Assembly (NCBI RefSeq): GCF_025165815.1
Contig: NZ_JAFFZE010000002.1
Location: 1-64,000 of the forward strand
Direction: 5' to 3'
Origin: Actinophytocola gossypii
Lineage (GTDB): Bacteria > Actinomycetota > Actinomycetes > Mycobacteriales > Pseudonocardiaceae
DNA: 64,000 nt
Shown here piece after piece: positions 59,213 through 64,000 of the stretch (position 1 is its first letter; the number at the start of each line of letters is the position of its first letter). A program made the position numbers and the translations under genes. The notes under the pieces are model-generated. The model searched no databases, was not told where the DNA came from, and worked only from the letters and a program-made list of their open reading frames with translations.

Positions 59213-60502
59213 TCAGGAGCCGATGCCGTCGACGTGCTGCTGGTAGGGGTCGGCCAGCTCGTCGAGGACCTCGTCCGGGGACGCGCTGCCGTTGATCAGC
59301 TTCTGCGTCGCGGAGACCAGTACGTCGTAGTAGCCGGGCACCGGCCAGTCCGGGTAGTAGGCGAGACCGTCGCGCTCGACGAGGGTCTGGTAGTCCTCGA
59401 TCAGCGTCCTGCTCTTCGGGTCGGTGATCGCCTCCGGGTCGGCGGCCACCGGGATGCCGCCGGAGTTGCCGAGCAGCTCCTGGTTCGCCTGCCGCATGGT
59501 GATGTCGATGAAGTCGTAGGCGAGCTCCTTGTTCGGCGAGTTCTCCGGCACGACCCAGAGGTTTCCGCTGGAGCCGAGCGTCAGGTCGCTGCCGGGGAAC
59601 AGGAACGTGCCCCACTCGAAGTCGGTGACCGTGGACTGGACGCGGCCGTACCACCAGCTGCCGGACACCATCATCGGGAACTCGCCGGCCATGAACGACG
59701 TCCCCATGCTCTCGGCGTCGATGCCGGCGGCGTCGGAGTCGAGGTAGCCCTTCGCCACCCAGTCGGCGAAGGTCTCCGCGCCGTGGGTCCACGCTTCGTC
59801 GTGGAAGTCGACGTCACCGGTGTACTGCTGGAAGTCCCGGACCCACTCGGTGTCCGCCTCGGTCAGCGCCAGCTGGTAGAGCAGCTGTTGGGCCGGGTAC
59901 TCCTTGCCGCCCACCGCGAGCGGCGTCACTCCTTTTCGGACGAACGCGTCCATGGCGGCGGTCAGCTCGCCGAACGTCGTCGGCACCGCGATTCCGTGCG
60001 CGGCGAACAGGTCGGCGTTGTAGTAGACCATCGTGTACTCGGCGTAGTTCGGCACGCCGTACCAGCGGTCGCCGCCCATCACGCCGCGCTCGTCGTACTG
60101 GCAGGTGGTGCGCAGGCCGGGGGAGAGCAGGTCGTCCCAGCCGCGTTCGGCGACCTCGGCGGAGATGTCGGTGAGCAGGCCCTGCCTGGACAGCAGGCCG
60201 GCGGTGGCGTTGCCCTTGTTGTACTCCATGAGGTCGGGTGCCTCGTCGGAGTTGAGCACCATCTGGGCGTTCTGCTGGATCTGTTCGAAGCCCTTCTCCT
60301 CGAACTCCACCGTGATGCCCTCGTGCGTGCGTTCGAACTCCTCGATGGCCTTGGCCCAGGCGACGCCCATCGCGCTGTCCGGGCCCTCGTAGTGCCAGAG
60401 CGTGAGCACGTTGCCCGCGCCCGCGTCGTCGTCGCCACCGCAGGCGGTGAGGACCGTCGCGCCGGCGACCAGGGCCGCCACGAGTCGTGCTGGCTTGAAC
60501 AT
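59213..60502 (-). CDS. oligosaccharide-binding lipoprotein (extracellular solute-binding family 1)
   Basis: A 429-aa lipoprotein with lipobox LTAC (Cys21) and a typical family 1 fold: VLTLWHYEGPD, MEYNKGNATAG and the GSWWYGRV ligand-site segment. GGAGGAA upstream supports the ATG. It is the first gene of the import/hydrolysis operon and lies behind a LacI-type operator at 60539-60552. Likely ligand: xyloglucan oligosaccharides, from context. Confidence 0.88.
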   Translation of the reverse strand: MFKPARLVAALVAGATVLTACGGDDDAGAGNVLTLWHYEGPDSAMGVAWAKAIEEFERTHEGITVEFEEKGFEQIQQNAQMVLNSDEAPDLMEYNKGNATAGLLSRQGLLTDISAEVAERGWDDLLSPGLRTTCQYDERGVMGGDRWYGVPNYAEYTMVYYNADLFAAHGIAVPTTFGELTAAMDAFVRKGVTPLAVGGKEYPAQQLLYQLALTEADTEWVRDFQQYTGDVDFHDEAWTHGAETFADWVAKGYLDSDAAGIDAESMGTSFMAGEFPMMVSGSWWYGRVQSTVTDFEWGTFLFPGSDLTLGSSGNLWVVPENSPNKELAYDFIDITMRQANQELLGNSGGIPVAADPEAITDPKSRTLIEDYQTLVERDGLAYYPDWPVPGYYDVLVSATQKLINGSASPDEVLDELADPYQQHVDGIGS

Positions 60503-60538
60503 CGTTGTTCCTCCAACCAGTGGGGATTCGGTCGATCA

Positions 60539-60552
60539 TCGAATCGCTTCGA
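60539..60552. promoter_or_regulatory. LacI-family operator upstream of the sugar ABC operon
   Basis: TCGAATCGCTTCGA has the central-CpG palindromic form of LacI operators and differs by one base from the site upstream of the LacI gene (61616-61629). It lies 37 bp before the binding-protein start. Confidence 0.7.
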
Positions 60553-60590
60553 CGATGTGCCGCTGGGAGGTGCGTTGTTGAGTTGTCGGA

Positions 60591-61592
60591 CTACCGGGAG
60601 CGGGTGGAGTCCCGGACGGTGAGTCGGGCGTCGATCAGGGTGGCGTCGGGGACGGGGTCGCCGGCGAGCTTGGCCATCAGCAGGCCGACCGCCTGCCGGC
60701 CGACCTCCTCGGCGGGGATCGAGACGGACGTGAGTGCTGGCATGGCGTGCTCGGCGAGTTCGTCCGGGCAGATCGCCACGACGGACAGGTCGTCGGGAAC
60801 CGAGCGCCCGGCCTCCCGGAACGCGGCGAGCACCGGCCCGATCAGCGGTTCGTTGTGCACGACGACGCCGGTGAGGTCCGGGTGCTCCCGCAGCAACTCG
60901 GACACCACCCGGTGCGCCGCCGCCGAGGTCGCCTCGCACGGGTGCACGCTCGCCGCGACCCCGTGCCGGGCGGCGGCGTCGGTGAACCCGGCGGTGGTGC
61001 GGGTGGCGAACCCGGTGCCCCGCGCGTACACCTCCGGTGGCGACCCGATCAACGCGACCCGCCGGTGCCCCAGCTCCGCCAGGTGGTCCACACAGGCCGC
61101 ACCGGCGGCGGTGAAGTCCAGGTCGATGCAGGTGAGCCCGTCCGCGTCGGCCGGGAACCCGATCAGCACGGACGGCAGCCGCAGCTCCCGCAGCACGGGC
61201 ACCCGCTCGTCCCGCAGCTCCACGTCCATCACGATGATCGCGTCGACCAACGAGGTACCGGCGACCCGCCGCAACCCGCCGACCCCCTCGTTCTGGGTCA
61301 GCAGCAACACGTCGTGGTCGTGCTCCCGGGCCGCGATGACCACCGAGGTGGCGAACCGCATGATGACCGGAACGTGGATCCCGGTCCGCAGCGGCACGAC
61401 GAGCGCGACCACGTTGGAGCGGTTGCTGGCGAGCGCACGGGCGCCGGCGTGCGGCTGGTAGCCGAGAACCTCGATGCTGCGCAGGACCCGCTGACGGGTC
61501 CGCTCGGTGATCGACCGCTTGCCACTGAGGACGTACGAGACGGTGCTCGGGGCCACCCCCGCGTGTCGCGCCACGTCCTCGATCTTCGCCAC
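60591..61592 (-). CDS. LacI-family repressor of the xyloglucan operon
   Basis: A 333-aa repressor: N-terminal HTH (KIEDVARHAGVAPSTVSYVLSGK), hinge helix (PHAGARALASNRSN) and a periplasmic-binding-protein-like sensor domain. The GTG at 61592 with AGAAGG upstream is chosen because the HTH starts there; an in-frame ATG at 61670 would overlap the operator. Near-identical palindromes precede this gene and the transporter operon, indicating autoregulation and local control. The effector is probably a xylose-containing sugar. Confidence 0.88.
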   Translation of the reverse strand: MAKIEDVARHAGVAPSTVSYVLSGKRSITERTRQRVLRSIEVLGYQPHAGARALASNRSNVVALVVPLRTGIHVPVIMRFATSVVIAAREHDHDVLLLTQNEGVGGLRRVAGTSLVDAIIVMDVELRDERVPVLRELRLPSVLIGFPADADGLTCIDLDFTAAGAACVDHLAELGHRRVALIGSPPEVYARGTGFATRTTAGFTDAAARHGVAASVHPCEATSAAAHRVVSELLREHPDLTGVVVHNEPLIGPVLAAFREAGRSVPDDLSVVAICPDELAEHAMPALTSVSIPAEEVGRQAVGLLMAKLAGDPVPDATLIDARLTVRDSTRSR

Positions 61593-61614
61593 GTCGCCGC
61601 CTTCTGGCCGAAGT

Positions 61615-61630
61615 GTCGAACCGCTTCGAC
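61615..61630. promoter_or_regulatory. LacI-family operator upstream of its own gene
   Basis: GTCGAACCGCTTCGAC, 23 bp upstream of the LacI start. Its core TCGAACCGCTTCGA matches the site at 60539-60552 at 13 of 14 positions. Confidence 0.7.
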
Positions 61631-61635
61631 GGATG

Positions 61636-62328
61636 CTAGCCGGTGCGCCCCGCGCTGGGCAACGCCTCACCGCCGACAGGTCGCGGTGTCCACGCGCGGG
61701 GCAGCCGCACGAACGCGGCGGCCAGGCTCACGAGGACCGTGGCGGCGAACGTGGCGGGCATGATCCAGGCGACGCCCAGCGCTCCGAAGGCGCTACCGGC
61801 GCCGACCCCGACCAGCGTGCCGACCGTCGCGCACACCGCCGCCCGCCGGATCCAGCCGGGCTCACCGCCCCGGGCCCGCCGCCACAGCAGGCCCGCGCCG
61901 GCGACCACGAGGACCGCCGCCGCGCTCGTCACCAGGACCATGAGGAACGCCTGGGCCACCCCCGCCCTCGGCTCCTCCGTCACCCCGGTGGGCCCGGTGA
62001 TCGCCGTGACCTCGTTGTCGAACAGCGTCACCGTCGCCGGCACGTCGTGGCCGCCCCAGGGGACGCCGATCCGGTCGGCGGCCTCGGGAGTGAGAACCGC
62101 GTCGCCGGTACCCGACAACGTCAGCGAAAGCACGACGTCTCCCTCGGCACGGTCGTCGAACCTGTCGACCCGGACCTCGGCTGTTCGGAGACAATCCGGG
62201 GCGGGACTCGCCGCCGGGCACGGTTGCGCGAAGGTGCGTGCCCACAGGGTCGTCACGGGTCCGCCCCACAGGACCACGCCGAACAGGGCCAGGACGACCA
62301 TGGCGCCGGCACCACGTACGGCTCGCAT
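61636..62328 (-). CDS. hypothetical membrane protein
   Basis: A 230-aa protein with an N-terminal helix (VVLALFGVVLWGG), an extracytoplasmic beta-rich region of about 90 residues containing two cysteines, then three helices (AFLMVLVTSAAAVLVVAGAG, VCATVGTLVGVGAG, MPATFAATVLVSLAAAFV). A TAGAAT -10-like box lies 8 nt before the ATG with no ribosome site, suggesting a leaderless message. Function unknown. Confidence 0.6.
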   Translation of the reverse strand: MRAVRGAGAMVVLALFGVVLWGGPVTTLWARTFAQPCPAASPAPDCLRTAEVRVDRFDDRAEGDVVLSLTLSGTGDAVLTPEAADRIGVPWGGHDVPATVTLFDNEVTAITGPTGVTEEPRAGVAQAFLMVLVTSAAAVLVVAGAGLLWRRARGGEPGWIRRAAVCATVGTLVGVGAGSAFGALGVAWIMPATFAATVLVSLAAAFVRLPRAWTPRPVGGEALPSAGRTG

Positions 62329-62366
62329 GAGGTGCGATTCTAGATCCACGAGGCGGAGGGAGTTCC

Positions 62367-63341
62367 ATGGCGGACCACGCGTTCTGGCTGGCCGAACCGG
62401 GCCGGGGGGAGATCCGACCGGTCGACGTGCCGCCACCCGGCCCCGGCGAGGTCCTCGTCCGTACCCGGTACTCCGCGGTCAGCCGAGGCACCGAGACCCT
62501 CGTGTTCCGCGGCGACGTCCCGGAGAGCCAGCACGGGATCATGCGCGCCCCCTTCCAGGACGGCGACTTCCCCGCCCCGGTCAAGTACGGCTACCTCAAC
62601 GTCGGCGTCGTCGAGGACGGACCGGCCGAACTGCGCGGGCGCACCGTCTTCTGCCTGTACCCGCACCAGACCCGCTACGTCGTCCCGGCCACCGCGGTCA
62701 CCGTCGTGCCGGACACCGTGCCGGCCGAACGCGCCGTGCTCGCCGGCACGGTGGAGACCGCCGTCAACGCCGCCTGGGACGCCGCGCCGCTGGTCGGGGA
62801 CCGGATCGCGGTCGTCGGTGCCGGGATGGTCGGCGCGTCGGTCGCTGCCGTGCTCGCCGGAATGCCGGCAGCGCGGGTCCAACTGGTCGACGTCGACCCG
62901 GGCCGGGCCGCGCTCGCCGCCGCCCTTGGCGTCGAGTTCGCCACCCCCGACCAGGCCCGGGACGGCTGTGACCTCGTCGTGCACGCCAGCGCGTCGGAGG
63001 CCGGGCTCGCCCGCTCGCTCGACCTGCTCGCGCCAGAGGGTGTCCTGGTCGAGCTGAGCTGGTACGGCGACCGGCGGGTGCGGGTGCCGCTGGGGGAGTG
63101 GTTCCACTCCCACCGGCTCACCCTGCGCGCCAGCCAGGTCGGCACCGTCTCGCCGAACCAGCGCGGCCGCCGCGGGTACGCCGAGCGGCTGGCCGTCGCC
63201 ATGGACCTGCTCGCCGACGACACCTTCGACGCACTGGTCACCGGCGAGTGCCGCTTCACCGAGCTCCCGGACCTGCTGCCCCGGCTGAACAAGATTGAAC
63301 TGAGTGCCCTCTGCGTGCGTGTTAGCTACGACAGCACCTGA
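62367..63341 (+). CDS. MDR-family zinc-type alcohol dehydrogenase-like protein
   Basis: A 324-aa medium-chain dehydrogenase/reductase. The GroES-like N-terminal half (PGEVLVRTRYSAVSRGTE) and Rossmann half (IAVVGAGMVGASVA at about 151-164) are clear, but the usual zinc-binding GHE motif is absent, so it may be metal-independent. It is followed closely by the pterin-synthase-like gene, with which it likely forms an operon. Confidence 0.75.
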   Translation: MADHAFWLAEPGRGEIRPVDVPPPGPGEVLVRTRYSAVSRGTETLVFRGDVPESQHGIMRAPFQDGDFPAPVKYGYLNVGVVEDGPAELRGRTVFCLYPHQTRYVVPATAVTVVPDTVPAERAVLAGTVETAVNAAWDAAPLVGDRIAVVGAGMVGASVAAVLAGMPAARVQLVDVDPGRAALAAALGVEFATPDQARDGCDLVVHASASEAGLARSLDLLAPEGVLVELSWYGDRRVRVPLGEWFHSHRLTLRASQVGTVSPNQRGRRGYAERLAVAMDLLADDTFDALVTGECRFTELPDLLPRLNKIELSALCVRVSYDST

Positions 63342-63362
63342 CCGACACCAGGGAGGCGCCGG

Positions 63363-63761
63363 GTGTTCAGCCTCACCGTCCGGGACCACATGATGGTCGC
63401 GCACAGCTTCACCGGCGAGGTGTTCGGCCCCGCGCAACGGCTGCACGGCGCCACCTTCGTCGTCGACGCCACGTTCCGCCGGGCCGAACTCGACCGGGAC
63501 AACCTCGTCGTCGACATCGGACTCGCGACCGCGCGGCTGGGGGAGGTCCTCGGTGCCCTCAACTACCGCAACCTCGACGAGCTGCCGGAGTTCGCGGGCG
63601 TCAACACCTCCACCGAGTTCCTCGCCAAGCACGTCGCCGACCGGCTCGCCGAGCGGGTCCACGACGGACAGCTGGGCGACGGCGCCCGCGGGCTGGCGGA
63701 GATCGAGGTGACGCTGCACGAGTCGCACGTCGCCTCCGCGAGCTACCGGCGGCTGTTGTGA
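63363..63761 (+). CDS. 6-pyruvoyl-tetrahydropterin synthase/QueD-like protein with degenerate active site
   Basis: A 132-aa T-fold protein starting at GTG after GGGAGG. The fold is recognisable from VAHSF, RLHGATF and LHESHVA. Compared with QueD, zinc ligands H14 and H28 remain but the third is A30; the catalytic Cys position is A24, and the Asp/His pair is replaced by N67-Y68, while the pterin-anchoring Glu (E120) is kept. It may bind a pterin-like substrate but not catalyse the usual reaction. GTGA overlap with the next gene. Confidence 0.72.
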   Translation: MFSLTVRDHMMVAHSFTGEVFGPAQRLHGATFVVDATFRRAELDRDNLVVDIGLATARLGEVLGALNYRNLDELPEFAGVNTSTEFLAKHVADRLAERVHDGQLGDGARGLAEIEVTLHESHVASASYRRLL

Positions 63762-64000
63762 CCGACTTCCTCCTGCCCGCCGACGTGGACGACGTGTCGT
63801 TCGCCAGCGGCGGCAACACCTACGACCGGCGGATGTGCGCGGTCCTCGGCCTGCGCCAGGTCCCGGTCGCCGGCACCTGGCCCACTCCCGACACGGCCGC
63901 CAGCGCCGCGCTGGACCGGGCCCTCGCCGACGTGCCGGACGGCGACGTCGTGCTGGTCGACGGCCTCGTCGCCTGCGGGGTCCCGGCGGTCGTCGTCCCG
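63758..64000 (+). CDS. partial gene, possibly a glycosyltransferase (cut by window end)
   Basis: 81 codons are visible from the GTG at 63758, which overlaps the previous stop. The segment [23 protein letters not shown] and [13 protein letters not shown] resembles the N-terminal domain of GT-B glycosyltransferases, but the diagnostic C-terminal half lies outside the window. It appears cotranscribed with the MDR and pterin-like genes. Confidence 0.45.
   Translation, partial: MTDFLLPADVDDVSFASGGNTYDRRMCAVLGLRQVPVAGTWPTPDTAASAALDRALADVPDGDVVLVDGLVACGVPAVVVP

Noticed and set aside
1-64000. Search for CRISPR arrays, tRNA or rRNA genes, transposases, integrases and attachment sites
   Set aside because: No regularly spaced repeats, cloverleaf sequences or recombinase motifs were recognised by eye.

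Overview
This window comes from a high-GC, aerobic, soil-type actinomycete. GC-rich third codon positions, many GTG and TTG starts, 4-bp ATGA/GTGA gene overlaps, Tat signals on sugar hydrolases, an XRE/DUF397 pair and an F420-type nitroreductase all point that way, and a Pseudonocardiales genus is my best guess. No rRNA, tRNA, CRISPR array, phage or insertion sequence was recognised.

Layout. (1) 0.07-11.3 kb is a polysaccharide and sulfate-ester locus. A secreted GH16 and a secreted beta-helix protein lie on + behind an exact CebR-type box. Facing them on - are a ROK regulator, a NitT/TauT-type ABC importer, a cytoplasmic sulfatase and a secreted GH43, with the sulfatase-activating formylglycine-generating enzyme and an SDR just upstream. 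(2) 11.3-32.6 kb is an IclR regulator followed by about 20 kb of almost gap-free + strand genes: a second NitT/TauT importer, a three-subunit molybdenum hydroxylase, two flavoenzymes, a dihydropyrimidinase-like amidohydrolase, a cyclase-family hydrolase, two MmgE/PrpD proteins, an AllA-like lyase, a CoA-transferase, a CitE-type lyase and an MFS permease. It reads as a complete but unassigned route for a cyclic, probably N-containing compound: hydroxylate, reduce, open the ring, CoA-activate and cleave. Its substrate-binding protein gene carries a frameshift, and the MFS frame runs without a stop into the CoA-transferase. (3) 32.6-43.1 kb is mixed: decayed membrane-protein and TetR remnants, an MFS-USP fusion with MarR, OsmC, an ATP-grasp protein, a tetracycline-type ribosomal protection factor behind a 35-codon leader ORF, an SGNH hydrolase, a nitroreductase-hemerythrin fusion, a GerW-like protein and a flavin monooxygenase. 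(4) 43.1-52.1 kb holds a secreted penicillin-acylase-family enzyme, a Ser/Thr kinase with a CBM2-like ectodomain, an XRE/DUF397 pair, threonine dehydratase and a secreted zinc protease. (5) 52.2-61.6 kb is a xyloglucan-oligosaccharide locus: LacI regulator, sugar ABC importer without its own ATPase, GH31 alpha-xylosidase and secreted GH3. (6) 61.6-64.0 kb has a membrane protein, then an MDR dehydrogenase, a degenerate pterin-synthase-like protein and the start of a gene cut by the window edge.

Regulation visible in the sequence includes two near-identical palindromes flanking the LacI system, a palindrome filling a promoter spacer at 47.34 kb, inverted repeats at the ROK, MarR and IclR promoters, and a 19-bp palindrome present at 12.19 and 45.73 kb. 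All functions are inferred from translated sequence and context; nothing was searched against a database.
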